Origin: Streptomyces sp. NRRL S-340
GTDB taxonomy: Bacteria > Actinomycetota > Actinomycetes > Streptomycetales > Streptomycetaceae
DNA length: 64,000 nucleotides
Assembly: GCF_000720185.1 (NCBI RefSeq)
Contig: NZ_JOIY01000057.1
Location: 1 to 64,000, forward strand
Direction of reading: 5' to 3'
This document shows, in pieces, positions 1 through 8,685 of the stretch. The notes below the pieces were generated by a model. That model saw only the letters and a list, made by a program, of their open reading frames with translations. It was not told the origin of the DNA and made no database searches. The translations under genes and the position numbers were made by a program. Each line of letters starts with the position of its first letter. Positions within the stretch are counted from its first letter, which is position 1.

Positions 1-216
1 CGCGACGCGGACGATCTGGCAGCCCGACGCGGTCAGCTCCGCGATCTGCTGCAACGTCGCACCGATGTCCGACGTACGCGTCGTCGTCATCGACTGCACC
101 GACACCGGGGCCCCGCCCCCGACGGCCACCGGCCCGACCTGGATCCGCCGCGACACGCGCCGCTCGGCGACCGGCCGGGCCGGTACCTCGGGAAGGCCCA
201 AGGAAACGGCCGTCAC
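1..216 (-). CDS. ispG: IspG, 4-hydroxy-3-methylbut-2-enyl diphosphate synthase (N-terminal part only)
   Basis: The last enzyme but one of the MEP isoprenoid pathway, an iron-sulfur protein that reduces methylerythritol cyclodiphosphate. Only the first 72 codons are present; the gene leaves the window at base 1. The visible residues contain the family's N-terminal signature ([12 protein letters not shown] around 43-54, then [12 protein letters not shown]). The start is a GTG at 216, four bases after the hpnH stop, so the two genes are probably co-transcribed. Its place at the end of the hopanoid genes suggests a dedicated precursor supply. The Fe-S cysteines lie outside the window, so integrity cannot be judged. 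Confidence 0.93.
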   Translation of the reverse strand, partial: MTAVSLGLPEVPARPVAERRVSRRIQVGPVAVGGGAPVSVQSMTTTRTSDIGATLQQIAELTASGCQIVRVA

Positions 217-220
217 GGGA

Positions 221-1243
221 TCAGTCCCGGTTCCCGGAGACGGTCTCGCGCATGGCGCGCAGGGACTCCTTCAGGGACCCCATGGTGGCCAGGACGGCGG
301 TGGGCTCGTAGCCGCAGTGCGCCATGCAGTTGGCGCAGCGCGGGTCCTTGCCGCGCCCGTACTTGTCCCAGTCGGTCTTCTCGATGAGTTCGCGGTACGT
401 CGGGACGTACCCGTCGCTCATCAGGTAGCAGGGGCGCTGCCAGCCGAAGAGCGAGTAGTTCGGGATCGCCCAGGCGGTGCACGGGAAGTCCACCTTGCCC
501 TCGAGGAAGTCGAGGAACAGCGGCGAGTGGTTGAGCCGCCAGCGCAGCCGGTTGCCGCCGGAGAAGGCCTTCCTGAACAGCTCGCGGGTCTGCTCGACGC
601 CGAGGAAGTGCTCCTGGTCGGGCGCCTTCTCGTAGGCGTAGGCGGGCGAGATCATCATCTCGTCGACCTTGAGGTCGTCGTTGAGGAAGTTGAGGACCTC
701 GATGATGGTCTGCGGGGTGTCGGTGTTGAAGAAGGTGGAGTTGGTGGTCACCCGGAAGCCGCGCCGCTTGGCCTCCTTGATGGCCGCCACGGCCTCGTCG
801 AACACGCCTTCCTTGGCCACCGACTCGTCGTGCCGCTCGCGCAGGCCGTCGATGTGCACGGCGAAGGCGAAGTAGGGGGACGGCTTGAACTTGTCCATCT
901 TCTTGCGCAGCAGCATGGCGTTGGTGCACAGGAAGACGTACTTGCGCTTGGCCACCAGCTGGCGCACGATCTCGTCGATGTGAGGGTGCATCAGGGGCTC
1001 GCCGCCCGCGATGGACACCATCGGCGCACCCGACTCCAGCACCGCGCCCACGGCCTGGGCGACCGGCATGCGCTGCTTGAGCACTCCGGCCGGGTGCTGG
1101 ATCTTGCCGCAGCCCTCGCACTTGAGGTTGCAGGCGAAGAGCGGCTCAAGCTCCACGATCAGCGGGAACTTGTCCCGCTTGCGCAGCTTCTGTTCGGCCA
1201 GATATGTAGCGACCTTGATGGACTGGCGCAGTGGCATGGCCAT
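221..1243 (-). CDS. hpnH: HpnH, adenosyl-hopene transferase (radical SAM)
   Basis: A radical SAM enzyme that joins a 5'-deoxyadenosyl group to diploptene, giving adenosylhopane, the first step of extended hopanoid side-chain formation. The 340-residue protein has the cluster-binding CNLKCEGC motif with cysteines 38, 42 and 45, the GGEPLMHP element and a C-terminal cysteine-containing region ([12 protein letters not shown]) typical of the family. An in-frame GTG at 1252 would give a four-base overlap with hpnG. However, the GGAGG ribosome binding site lies at 1252-1256, too close to that GTG and about nine bases from the ATG at 1243, so the ATG is preferred. It lies between hpnG and ispG in the operon. 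Confidence 0.93.
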   Translation of the reverse strand: MAMPLRQSIKVATYLAEQKLRKRDKFPLIVELEPLFACNLKCEGCGKIQHPAGVLKQRMPVAQAVGAVLESGAPMVSIAGGEPLMHPHIDEIVRQLVAKRKYVFLCTNAMLLRKKMDKFKPSPYFAFAVHIDGLRERHDESVAKEGVFDEAVAAIKEAKRRGFRVTTNSTFFNTDTPQTIIEVLNFLNDDLKVDEMMISPAYAYEKAPDQEHFLGVEQTRELFRKAFSGGNRLRWRLNHSPLFLDFLEGKVDFPCTAWAIPNYSLFGWQRPCYLMSDGYVPTYRELIEKTDWDKYGRGKDPRCANCMAHCGYEPTAVLATMGSLKESLRAMRETVSGNRD

Positions 1244-1248
1244 CTGGC

Positions 1249-1935
1249 TCACCTCCTGGGGAGCAGCACATTACGGTGCCATTCGAAGAAAGTAGGAAGG
1301 ACGGCGCGGAGAACGCGGACGGCGGATATGCCGCCGCGCACCGTGCCGATGCGTACGAGTTCGTGTTCCGGGGCGTCCACGACCACCCGCACGGCCGCGA
1401 CCGGGCGCTCGCCGGCGCGGACGGCGGTGAGCAGCGTGGCCGCCGACTCCATGTCGACCGCGATCGCGCCGGTGGCGCGCAGGTCGGACCGCTCGGGACC
1501 GCGCACCACGTGGTCGGAGCCGGTGACGGGCCCGGTGTGGACGGCGCGGCCGGGCAGGGCGCGGGCGAGTTCCTTCACCAGCAGTTCGGTGCCGACGCAG
1601 GCGACGGTCCCGCGCGGGTCCCGGGTCTCCTCGGCGACGACGAGGTCACCGGGGTGCATGCCCGGCGCGAGGCCGGCGCAGAAGCCGGTGGCCAGCACGG
1701 CGGCCCGGGCCAGCGCGGGATCGGCGAGGGCCCGGGTGACGGAGCGTTCCGCCGCCCGGGGGCCCATGCCGGTGCGCAGGATGTCCACCTGCCCTTCGGT
1801 CCGGTGCCGCTCCGGTCCGCCCGCCGCGCGCCGGCCCGCCCGTCGCGCGCCGCGGTCGCCGCTGCGCAGGGCGAGGTGCTCGATGCCGAGCGCGCAGGCG
1901 ATCAGCAGCGGGTCCGGGGCGGGCTGGGTTCTCAT
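1249..1935 (-). CDS. hpnG: HpnG, hopanoid-associated nucleoside phosphorylase
   Basis: A 228-residue member of the nucleoside phosphorylase superfamily. In hopanoid clusters HpnG removes adenine from adenosylhopane to give ribosylhopane or its phosphate, so it acts directly after HpnH. Family features are visible: TGMG at 55-58, TGFCAGL at 83-89 and the DMESAA box at 161-166, which carries the ribose/base-binding Met-Glu. The ATG at 1935 overlaps the shc stop by one base (TGATG), indicating translational coupling. Sequence alone would also allow a methylthioadenosine or SAH nucleosidase; the operon context decides the call. Confidence 0.9.
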   Translation of the reverse strand: MRTQPAPDPLLIACALGIEHLALRSGDRGARRAGRRAAGGPERHRTEGQVDILRTGMGPRAAERSVTRALADPALARAAVLATGFCAGLAPGMHPGDLVVAEETRDPRGTVACVGTELLVKELARALPGRAVHTGPVTGSDHVVRGPERSDLRATGAIAVDMESAATLLTAVRAGERPVAAVRVVVDAPEHELVRIGTVRGGISAVRVLRAVLPTFFEWHRNVLLPRR

Positions 1936-3959
1936 CAGCTGCCCTGCGCCTCGACGCGGGGCCGGTCGCCCGGCGTCTTGCCGGCGAAGGGATCACCGTG
2001 GACGTAGCGGCCGAGCGCGGTGAGCGGGAACACCTGCCGGTACAGGTGGTAGTTGATGGAGAAGTCCCAGGGGAAGCCGGTGCCGGTGAAGTACGGCTCG
2101 TCCCACGAGCCGTCCTCCCGCTGGGTGCCGGCCAGCCACTGGATGCCGCGCTCGACCGCCTTGGACTCCCGCTCCCCCGCCGCGAGCAGGGCCATCAGCG
2201 CCCACGCGGTCTGTGAGGCGGTGGAGGCGCCCTTGCCGCTCCACTCCCTGCTGTACCGGTAGGAGCGCAGGTCCTCGCCCCAGCCGCCGTCGTCGTTCTG
2301 CACGCGCTCCAGCCAGGCCACCGCGCGGCGGATCGCCGGGTGGGAGCCGGGCAGGCCGGCCGCGGTCAGCGCGGGTACGACGGAGCCGGTGCCGTAGATG
2401 TAGTTGACGCCCCAGCGGCCGAACCACGAGCCGTCCGCCTCCTGTTCGGCGAGCAGCCACTGGATGCCGCGCCGGGTCCGCGGGTCGTGGGACAGGCCCT
2501 CGACGGCGAGCATCTCCACCACGTGCGCGGTGACGTCGGCCGACGGCGGGTCGATGACCTCTCCGAAGTCGCAGAACGGCAGGCGGTTGGGGAAGGGGCT
2601 GGTGTTGTCGACGTCGAAGGCGCCCCAGGCGCCGTTCTTCGACTGCATGCCGAGGTTCCAGCGCACCCCCCGGCCGATGGCCTTGTCGACCCGTTCCGGG
2701 TCGTGGTGGCGGACCCGGCGCAGCGCGAGGACCACCTCGGCGGTGTCGTCGATGTCGGGGTAGTTGTCGTTGTGGAACTCGAACGCCCAGCCGCCCGGCG
2801 GCAGTCCGGGGCGGCGCACCGACCAGTCGCCGGGGCGCACGATCTGCTCACCGAGCATCCAGTCCGCGGCCTTCACCAGCTGCGGGTGGTCGGCGGGCAG
2901 ACCGGCGTCGGCGAGCGCGATGGTGGCCAGGCAGGTGTCCCACACCGGGGACTGGCAGGCCTCGATCATCCGGGCGCCGTCCTCGCGCCGGATCGCGAAG
3001 CGGTCCAGCGACTCCAAGCCCGCGCGCATCACCGGGTGGTTGAGGTCGTAGCCCATCAGGTGCAGGGCGATGACGGAGTAGACGGCGGGCGGCTGGATGC
3101 CGCCCCAGCAGCCGTCGTTCTCCTGCCGTTCGATGATCCAGCGCACGGCGGTGTTCATCGCGGCCCTGCGCAGCCGCTTCGGCGCGACCTTGCGGAAGGC
3201 CTGCAGGCCCTTGTCCAGGCGCTGGAAGACGCCGTCCCAGCTGGCCGCCGGGGCGAGCGGCCGGGGCGGGTTGGGGCGCCGCGGGTCGGTGTGCAGTTCG
3301 TCCAGCGGGAACGGCGCGGGGCGAACCGGGCGCTTGGCCGAGACGATGGTGAGCGGCACGATGGTCTGCCGGGCCCAGCAGCCGAAGTCGTAGATGTTGA
3401 GCGGCATCCAGTCGGGGAACCAGATCAGCTCCGGTGGCATCTCCGGCAGGTCTTCCCACTTCCACCAGCCGAACAGGGCGAGCCAGATCCGGGTGAAGAC
3501 GCGGGAGGCGGCGATGCCGCCCTGCGCGCGGATCCAGGCCGACGCCTTCGCCATGTGCGGCGCGTCCGGAGCGTCGCCGGCCAGGCGGAGGGCGACGTAG
3601 GCCTCGATGGTGGTGGACAGTTCGCCGGGGCCGCCGTAGAAGGTGGCCCAGGTGCCGTCCTCGCGCTGCTCGCCGCGGATGAAGAGCGCGGCGGCGCGGG
3701 TGGTCTCCTCGTCGGCGATGTTCAGGAACTGGCGCAGGAGCAGGTCCTCGGCGTCCATCGTGACGTTCGTCTCGAGGTCGCCCTTCCACCAGCCCTCGGC
3801 GTCCTGCTGGGCGAGCAGGAAGTCGGTGGCACGCCGGGTGGCGTGTGCGGCGGCTTCTTGTACCCCGGCCGTCACGGGGGTGGTGAGTACGCTTTCGCTG
3901 GCCGCGGCAGCGCGGGTCGGCAGTGCGGCCCCGGTGCTTCCGTCGGTCGTCGCTGTCAT
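1935..3959 (-). CDS. shc: Squalene-hopene cyclase
   Basis: A monotopic membrane enzyme that cyclises squalene to hopene and hopanol, the committed step of hopanoid synthesis. The 674-residue length is normal for the family. The catalytic DxDD motif is D402-I-D404-D405 followed by TAEVV, and several QW-type repeats are visible (for example QRE-DGTW near 98-104, QENDGCWG near 279-286, QEADGSWFGRWG in the C-terminal half). A ribosome binding site (GAAGGGGA) precedes the ATG. It sits 113 bases after the prenyl synthase gene and overlaps hpnG. No truncation or missing motif was seen. Confidence 0.96.
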   Translation of the reverse strand: MTATTDGSTGAALPTRAAAASESVLTTPVTAGVQEAAAHATRRATDFLLAQQDAEGWWKGDLETNVTMDAEDLLLRQFLNIADEETTRAAALFIRGEQREDGTWATFYGGPGELSTTIEAYVALRLAGDAPDAPHMAKASAWIRAQGGIAASRVFTRIWLALFGWWKWEDLPEMPPELIWFPDWMPLNIYDFGCWARQTIVPLTIVSAKRPVRPAPFPLDELHTDPRRPNPPRPLAPAASWDGVFQRLDKGLQAFRKVAPKRLRRAAMNTAVRWIIERQENDGCWGGIQPPAVYSVIALHLMGYDLNHPVMRAGLESLDRFAIRREDGARMIEACQSPVWDTCLATIALADAGLPADHPQLVKAADWMLGEQIVRPGDWSVRRPGLPPGGWAFEFHNDNYPDIDDTAEVVLALRRVRHHDPERVDKAIGRGVRWNLGMQSKNGAWGAFDVDNTSPFPNRLPFCDFGEVIDPPSADVTAHVVEMLAVEGLSHDPRTRRGIQWLLAEQEADGSWFGRWGVNYIYGTGSVVPALTAAGLPGSHPAIRRAVAWLERVQNDDGGWGEDLRSYRYSREWSGKGASTASQTAWALMALLAAGERESKAVERGIQWLAGTQREDGSWDEPYFTGTGFPWDFSINYHLYRQVFPLTALGRYVHGDPFAGKTPGDRPRVEAQGS

Positions 3960-4012
3960 GGCTTCCCCTTCGTGCAGTCGTGCAAGTCGTGCTGCTGTGG
4001 GTCCGCCGTCGA

Positions 4013-4039
4013 CCGGTGCCTGAAACCTTTCGGCACCGG
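4013..4039 (-). terminator. Small hairpin between the prenyl synthase and shc genes
   Basis: An 8-bp perfect inverted repeat (CCGGTGCC at 4013-4020, GGCACCGG at 4032-4039) with an 11-base loop lies in the only sizeable gap (113 bases) in the 3' half of the hopanoid operon. It may attenuate transcription or protect processed mRNA. The downstream genes must still be expressed, so it is unlikely to be a full stop. Confidence 0.3.
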
Positions 4040-4072
4040 CCGGCGACTACGCGAGGGTGGTTCCGATAGTGA

Positions 4073-5203
4073 TCATCTCTTTCGTACGACGACGAAGTCG
4101 GCGAGCGCCGTGAACGCGGACCTGACCCGGTCGGGCATGTTCACGGAGTCGAGGGCTTCGATGGCGATGGTGTGCTGACGGCGCGCCTCCTGGGCGGTCC
4201 ACTCCCGGCCGCCCGCCTCCTCGATGAGGGCGGCGCGGGCCGCGAACTCCTCCTCGGAGAAGTTCGCGAAGTCGCTGCTCTTGGCGTCGGCGGCGAGGAT
4301 CTCGCCGAGCCGCTCGGAGGCGTCGCCGCCCGCCGCGAGCGCGGCCACCACCGGCAGGGACTTCTTGCGCTGGCGCAGGTCGCTCCAGGTCTGTTTGCCG
4401 GTGGCCTCCGGGTCGCCCCAGATGCCGAGGAGGTCGTCGACGGCCTGGAAGGCCAGGCCGAGGTGGTGGCCGTACTTCTCGAGCGTGTCGGCGGTCGCGT
4501 CGTCGGCGCCGCCGAGCACCGCGCCGATGGAGCAGGCGCAGGCGAGCAGGGCACCGGTCTTGTTGCCCTCCATCTCCAGGCACTCGGCGACGCTGACCCG
4601 GTCGCGGTGCTCGTAGGAGATGTCCTGCGCCTGGCCGTCGATCAGGGCGCGGGTGGCGGTGGTCAGGCGGCGGGCGGCGCGGCCGGCCTCGACGGTGCCC
4701 AGCTCCAGCAGGACCTCGTTGGCGAGGGCGAACAGGGCGTCGCCGACGAGGATGGCCTGGGCGGGACCGTGCACCTTCCAGACGGTGTCGCGGTGGCGGC
4801 GCTGTTCGTCGCCGTCCATGAGGTCGTCGTGCAGCAGGGAGAAGTTGTGGACGAGTTCGACGGCGACCGCGCCGGGCACTCCGGCCTCGGGCGCGGCGCC
4901 GGTGACCTCGGCGGAGAGCACCGCGAGGGCGGGGCGCACGGCCTTGCCGCCGTCGCCGTCCGCCGGGTTGCCGGCGGCGTCGATCCAGCCGAAGTGGTAG
5001 GCGGCGACGGTGTCCATCGGAGGGGCCAGGCGGTCCACGGCCTCCCGCAGGACCGGAGTGGCCAGGGTCCGTCCGCGCTCCAACAGCGCGGTCACGTCCA
5101 CCGCGGTCTGCCGAGCGGCCGGGGGCACAGTGGGCACAGTCTCTCCTCTTGTCGCGGTACCGGCGGTGCGGGGACCCGCGGTGGGCTGGTGGGCGGCCTT
5201 CAC
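4073..5203 (-). CDS. Polyprenyl diphosphate synthase of the hopanoid operon
   Basis: A trans-isoprenyl diphosphate synthase, probably making farnesyl diphosphate for HpnC/HpnD. Counting from the GTG at 5203 (376 residues), the first aspartate-rich motif DDLMD lies at 126-130 and the second (DDLLG) at 256-260, with GNKTGALL between them. The second motif has Gly where DDxxD has the last Asp, which is common in actinobacterial members. The GTG at 5203 overlaps the hpnE stop by four bases (GTGA). A second GTG at 5137 has a better-placed AGGAG at 5143-5147 and would give 354 residues; either could be the real start. Chain length (C15 or longer) cannot be read from sequence alone. Confidence 0.9.
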   Translation of the reverse strand: MKAAHQPTAGPRTAGTATRGETVPTVPPAARQTAVDVTALLERGRTLATPVLREAVDRLAPPMDTVAAYHFGWIDAAGNPADGDGGKAVRPALAVLSAEVTGAAPEAGVPGAVAVELVHNFSLLHDDLMDGDEQRRHRDTVWKVHGPAQAILVGDALFALANEVLLELGTVEAGRAARRLTTATRALIDGQAQDISYEHRDRVSVAECLEMEGNKTGALLACACSIGAVLGGADDATADTLEKYGHHLGLAFQAVDDLLGIWGDPEATGKQTWSDLRQRKKSLPVVAALAAGGDASERLGEILAADAKSSDFANFSEEEFAARAALIEEAGGREWTAQEARRQHTIAIEALDSVNMPDRVRSAFTALADFVVVRKR

Positions 5204-6705
5204 CGGATCCCCCCTCGCTGGGCGGCGCCGGTCTCTCCCGGTTGTCGGCCGGGACCCCGGGGGGTGCCCCCGGGGAAGGTGCGGGGGGCCGCCTCCTGCG
5301 CAGCGAAGAGGCGGCTCGGGCGGGGCCGGCCCAGGGCGCGCAGGGCGGCGTCCGCCGCGCTCACGCCGCTGCGGACGGCGCTCTCCATGGTCGCGGGCCA
5401 CCCGGTGGCGGTCCACGCGCCGGCCAGGTACAGGCCGGGCGCCTTGGTGCGGGCGCCGGGGCGCAGCCGGCCCACGCCGGGGGTGGGGGCGAACGTGGCC
5501 GTGCGCTCCCGGGTCACGAAGAAGTCCTTCACCTCGGCGCCGCGCGCCCGCGGCAGCAGCCGCCGCAGCTCGGGCAGGTAGCGCTCGCGCAGTACGGCGA
5601 CGGGGGCGTCGATCTCGTCGTGGGCCACCGACTGGGACAGGGCGAGGTACTGGCCCTGGCGCAGTCCGGAGGCCTCGGTGCGGTCGAAGACCCACTGCAC
5701 CGGTGTGCCGAGGGCGGCGACGAAGGGCCGGGCGAGGACCTTGCGGTCGTAGACGACGTGCACGTTGAGGATCGGTGCCGTGCCGATGTCGAGCAGCCGT
5801 TCGGGGGCGTCGAGGGCGCCGGGCGGCAGCAGGCCGTGGGCCTCGCGCTGGGGCACGGCGAGGACGACCGTGTCGGCCTGGAGCGTCTCGCCGGGAACAC
5901 GGACGCTCCAGCCGCCGTTCTCGTTGGTGGAGACGGAGGTGACGCGTGTACGGACCTCGGTACGGACGCCCGCGGAGTCGAGCGCCTTGCGGGCGAGGCG
6001 GTCGTGCAGTTCGCCCAGCGGGACGCGGGCCCAGCCGATGTCGGCCGCTCCCGGGTCGGACAGCAGACCGGTCTTGAACACCATCGCGGCCAGCCCCAGT
6101 GAGGCGTCGGAGGCGACCGCGTTGAGGGTGGCGACCCCCACGAGGTCCCACAGTGCCTCGACGGCACGGGCCGACTGGCCGTGCTCGGCCAGCCAGCTCC
6201 CGAAGTTCTGGGAGTCCAGGGCGGGGTCGGCCGGGTCCAGTGCCTTGAGGGCGAGTGCGGCGCGGCCGACGCGGGCGCGCTCGGCGAGCGAGAGGTGCGG
6301 GTAGGTGGCCAGGCTGCGCCCGAGGTGCAGGGGCACGGGCAGTGCGTCGCGGCGCAGTCTGCCGAGCCGGCGTCCCTCGGGTCTGTCTGCGTCGAGGACG
6401 GGCACGTCGAGCCGGTCCTGCAGCGGGGCGAGCGCGGCGCCCTCGATCCGTTCGAGGAACCAGCGGTAGGCGGTGCAGCAGCGCAGGTAGACGTGCTGTC
6501 CGTTGTCGACGGTGAGGTCGCCGCGCCGGAAGGAGAAGGCGAGGCCGCCAAGGCGCGGCCGGCCTTCGAGGAGCGTCACGCGCACCCCGGCGTCGGCGAG
6601 GGCGAGCGCGGCGGTCACCCCGGCGAGGCCGCCGCCGACGACGACGGCGTGCCGCCCCGGCACCGCCGCCGCGAGTGGTCCGCCCGGTCGCGTCCCGTCC
6701 GTCAT
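5200..6705 (-). CDS. hpnE: HpnE, hydroxysqualene dehydroxylase (FAD-dependent)
   Basis: An amine-oxidase-fold flavoprotein, 501 residues, that reduces hydroxysqualene to squalene, completing the HpnC/D/E route. An N-terminal dinucleotide-binding motif GGGLAG is at 24-29, followed by a glutamate (LLEGRPRLGG) that binds the FAD ribose. A second FAD-contact region near the C-terminus reads GLYLAGAWTATGWPATMESAVRSG-like. The ATG at 6705 overlaps the stop of the preceding 46-codon ORF (ATGA) and has a GGGGAGGG ribosome binding site. Carotenoid desaturases look similar, but the flanking squalene genes fix the role. Confidence 0.92.
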   Translation of the reverse strand: MTDGTRPGGPLAAAVPGRHAVVVGGGLAGVTAALALADAGVRVTLLEGRPRLGGLAFSFRRGDLTVDNGQHVYLRCCTAYRWFLERIEGAALAPLQDRLDVPVLDADRPEGRRLGRLRRDALPVPLHLGRSLATYPHLSLAERARVGRAALALKALDPADPALDSQNFGSWLAEHGQSARAVEALWDLVGVATLNAVASDASLGLAAMVFKTGLLSDPGAADIGWARVPLGELHDRLARKALDSAGVRTEVRTRVTSVSTNENGGWSVRVPGETLQADTVVLAVPQREAHGLLPPGALDAPERLLDIGTAPILNVHVVYDRKVLARPFVAALGTPVQWVFDRTEASGLRQGQYLALSQSVAHDEIDAPVAVLRERYLPELRRLLPRARGAEVKDFFVTRERTATFAPTPGVGRLRPGARTKAPGLYLAGAWTATGWPATMESAVRSGVSAADAALRALGRPRPSRLFAAQEAAPRTFPGGTPRGPGRQPGETGAAQRGGIR

Positions 6706-6842
6706 CGTGCGCCCTCCCCTGTCCGTCCGCCGCGGTGGGCGCGTGCTCCCCGGCCGGCCGTCGCCGTCAGTGACGCCGTGGGGCGGTGCGGGGTTGCCCG
6801 CGGTTCGTCGCCCTGCTGCTGTTCGTGGTGGGCCGGAGCCAT
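6702..6842 (-). CDS. 46-residue small protein between HpnD and HpnE
   Basis: A short ORF that exactly bridges the gap between hpnD and hpnE. Its ATG (6842-6840) overlaps the hpnD stop as TGATG, and its own TGA (6704-6702) overlaps the hpnE ATG as ATGA. A strong AGGAGG lies eight bases upstream of the start, within the end of hpnD. The protein starts MAPAHHEQQQ and is hydrophilic, rich in Arg, Gly, His and Thr, with no membrane segment or known motif. It may be a genuine microprotein or a translated spacer that keeps ribosomes moving into hpnE. From memory, S. coelicolor has a small gene at the same position. No function can be assigned. Confidence 0.65.
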   Translation of the reverse strand: MAPAHHEQQQGDEPRATPHRPTASLTATAGRGARAHRGGRTGEGAR

Positions 6843-7792
6843 CAGGCGCGCCTCCTGACGGCCTGCCGGGTCACGTGCCGGGTGTCCAGGCCGGACAGGC
6901 CGCGCACGGCGACGTAGGCCTTCTCCCGGCCGGGCAGGGAGACCCGGCCGCGCAGCACGGCCTCGGGTTCGCGTGCGATGCGGTCGAGCAGGCGGCGGTA
7001 GATGCCGGCCATGGCGGCGACGCAGGCCCCGCTGCGCCGGTCCAGCATGGGCAGCAGCTGGTAGCCCTCGGCGAACAGGGCGCGGGCGCGGCGCACTTCG
7101 AAGTGGACGAGGCCCGCGAAGTCGGAGCCCTCCGGCGGGGTGGGCCCGTCGAAACCGGCCGAGCAGCCGAACTTGGCGAGGTCGTCGGCGGGCAGGTAGG
7201 TGCGGCCGCCCTCGGCGTCCTCGCGCACGTCGCGCAGGATGTTGGTCAGTTGCAGCGCCAGGCCGAGCGTGTCGGCGTACTCGGGGGCGCGCTCGGCGCC
7301 GCGCGCGCCGGGCTCGGTGCCGAACACGCCGAGGGAGAGCCGTCCGATGGCGCCGGCGACGCACCGGCAGTAGACCTTCAGGTCGTCCCAGGTCTCGTAG
7401 GTCTCGCCGCGGACGTCCGCGAGGACGCCGTCGATGAGTTCGTCCAGGCCGCCGAGCGGGATCGGGAAGGTGCGGGCCGCGTGGGCGAGCGCGACGGCGA
7501 CGGGATCGGTGTCGTCGTCCTCGACCGCGCCGTCGCGGATCCGGCCGAGCAGGGCCCGCGTGTCCTGGAGCCGGGCTTCCTTGACGTCGTCCGCCAGCGC
7601 GCCGTCGCCGATGTCGTCGACGCGCCGCGAGAACGCGTACAGCGCCGACATGGCGCGCCGCTTGGGCGCCGGCAGCAGCCGGATGCCGTAGGCGAAGTTG
7701 CGGGCCTGCTGTCCGGTGACGGCCTCGCAGTAGCTGTAGGCGGCGAGTACCGGTGCGGACGCGTGCTGTTGCGGCTCCACGGCCCGGATCAC
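6842..7792 (-). CDS. hpnD: HpnD, presqualene diphosphate synthase
   Basis: A squalene/phytoene-synthase-fold enzyme (316 residues) that condenses two farnesyl diphosphates to presqualene diphosphate. Both aspartate-rich motifs are intact: RRVDDIGD at 57-63 and RDVRED at 187-192, the latter followed by the family's GGRTYLP. The GTG start at 7792 overlaps the hpnC stop by four bases (GTGA), with GAGGAGAGGG just upstream. Together with HpnC and HpnE it forms the three-enzyme squalene route used by many hopanoid producers in place of a eukaryote-type squalene synthase. Confidence 0.92.
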   Translation of the reverse strand: MIRAVEPQQHASAPVLAAYSYCEAVTGQQARNFAYGIRLLPAPKRRAMSALYAFSRRVDDIGDGALADDVKEARLQDTRALLGRIRDGAVEDDDTDPVAVALAHAARTFPIPLGGLDELIDGVLADVRGETYETWDDLKVYCRCVAGAIGRLSLGVFGTEPGARGAERAPEYADTLGLALQLTNILRDVREDAEGGRTYLPADDLAKFGCSAGFDGPTPPEGSDFAGLVHFEVRRARALFAEGYQLLPMLDRRSGACVAAMAGIYRRLLDRIAREPEAVLRGRVSLPGREKAYVAVRGLSGLDTRHVTRQAVRRRA

Positions 7793-8685
7793 CCCTCTCC
7801 TCGCAGAGTCACGCCCACCTCGCGCAGCAACTGGACCTTGCCGGGCTTGGGCGGGCCGGGAAGTACGTCGTGTTCGGCGGCGGCGATCGCACGGAGCGCC
7901 GCCCTCCCCCCCGCCACGAACCCCGCGAGCAGCAGCTTCAGCCTGCCGTGGACGCTACCCACCAGGGGGGCGCCTTCATTCAGGAGTTCACGGGCGCGTT
8001 CGGCTTCGTACGCGACCAGCGCGCGCACCGACGCGCCCGCGGTGGGCGTGGCGAGATCCGCCTCCTGGACGTGAAAGCGTTTCATGTCCGAGACGGGCAG
8101 ATAGATGCGGTCGCGGCCGAGGTCCTCCGCGACGTCCTGGAGGTGCTCGACGATCTGCAGGGCGGTGCAGACCGCGTCGGAGCGGCGGATCCGCTCGGGG
8201 GTCGAGGTGCCGGTGACGGCGAGCACGAGACGGCCGACGGGGTTGGCGGACAGCTCGCAGTAGGCCAGCAGGTCGTCGTAGGTCTCGTACCGGGTGACGA
8301 GCTGGTCCTGCCGGTTGGCGGCGATCAGCCCGAGGAACGGCTCGGGGGTCAGTGCGCGGCGGCGGACGGTGGGCTGCAGGCGGCGCAGCAGGGGGTGGCG
8401 TGGGGTGCCGTCGAAGACGCGGCGCAGGTCGGCCTCGAAGGCGTCCAGGAGGACGAGGCGGTCCTCGGCCTCCTCGGGCGGGACGCCGAGCAGTCGTGCG
8501 TCGGCGCCGCCGGGAGCCAGGTCTCCGTCGCCGATGTCGTCGACCAGACGTGCGAAGCCGTAGACGGCCATCAGGTCGGTGCGCCAGGCGCGGGGCAGGA
8601 AGAACGGTGCCACGGGGAAGTTCTCACCCGCGGCCTTGTCGAGTGTGGCGCGTTCGGGGTCGAGCGCCGTGGCCGCCCCGGTCAT
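7789..8685 (-). CDS. hpnC: HpnC, hydroxysqualene synthase
   Basis: A second squalene/phytoene-synthase-fold protein (298 residues) that converts presqualene diphosphate to hydroxysqualene. Motifs are DDIGD at 49-53 and QDVAED at 183-188, with RIYLP following. This is the first gene of the hopanoid operon. The open frame extends to an ATG at 8715, but no ribosome binding site precedes that codon. The ATG at 8685 (MTGAATALDP) matches the usual start of Streptomyces homologues as I remember them, although its ribosome binding site is also weak (GCGGAC). Confidence 0.88.
   Translation of the reverse strand: MTGAATALDPERATLDKAAGENFPVAPFFLPRAWRTDLMAVYGFARLVDDIGDGDLAPGGADARLLGVPPEEAEDRLVLLDAFEADLRRVFDGTPRHPLLRRLQPTVRRRALTPEPFLGLIAANRQDQLVTRYETYDDLLAYCELSANPVGRLVLAVTGTSTPERIRRSDAVCTALQIVEHLQDVAEDLGRDRIYLPVSDMKRFHVQEADLATPTAGASVRALVAYEAERARELLNEGAPLVGSVHGRLKLLLAGFVAGGRAALRAIAAAEHDVLPGPPKPGKVQLLREVGVTLRGEG

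Noticed and set aside
1244..1252. GTG start for hpnH with four-base overlap
   Set aside because: The GGAGG would abut the GTG directly, leaving no spacer; the ATG at 1243 is correctly spaced.
65..2023. 652-codon plus-strand open frame
   Set aside because: It is antisense to hpnH, hpnG and ispG, lacks any family-like sequence, and arises from GC-rich third positions of the real genes.
5204..6151. N-terminal extension of the prenyl synthase frame
   Set aside because: The extra sequence is antisense-like Arg/Pro/Gly shadow of hpnE; family similarity begins only after the 5203 start.
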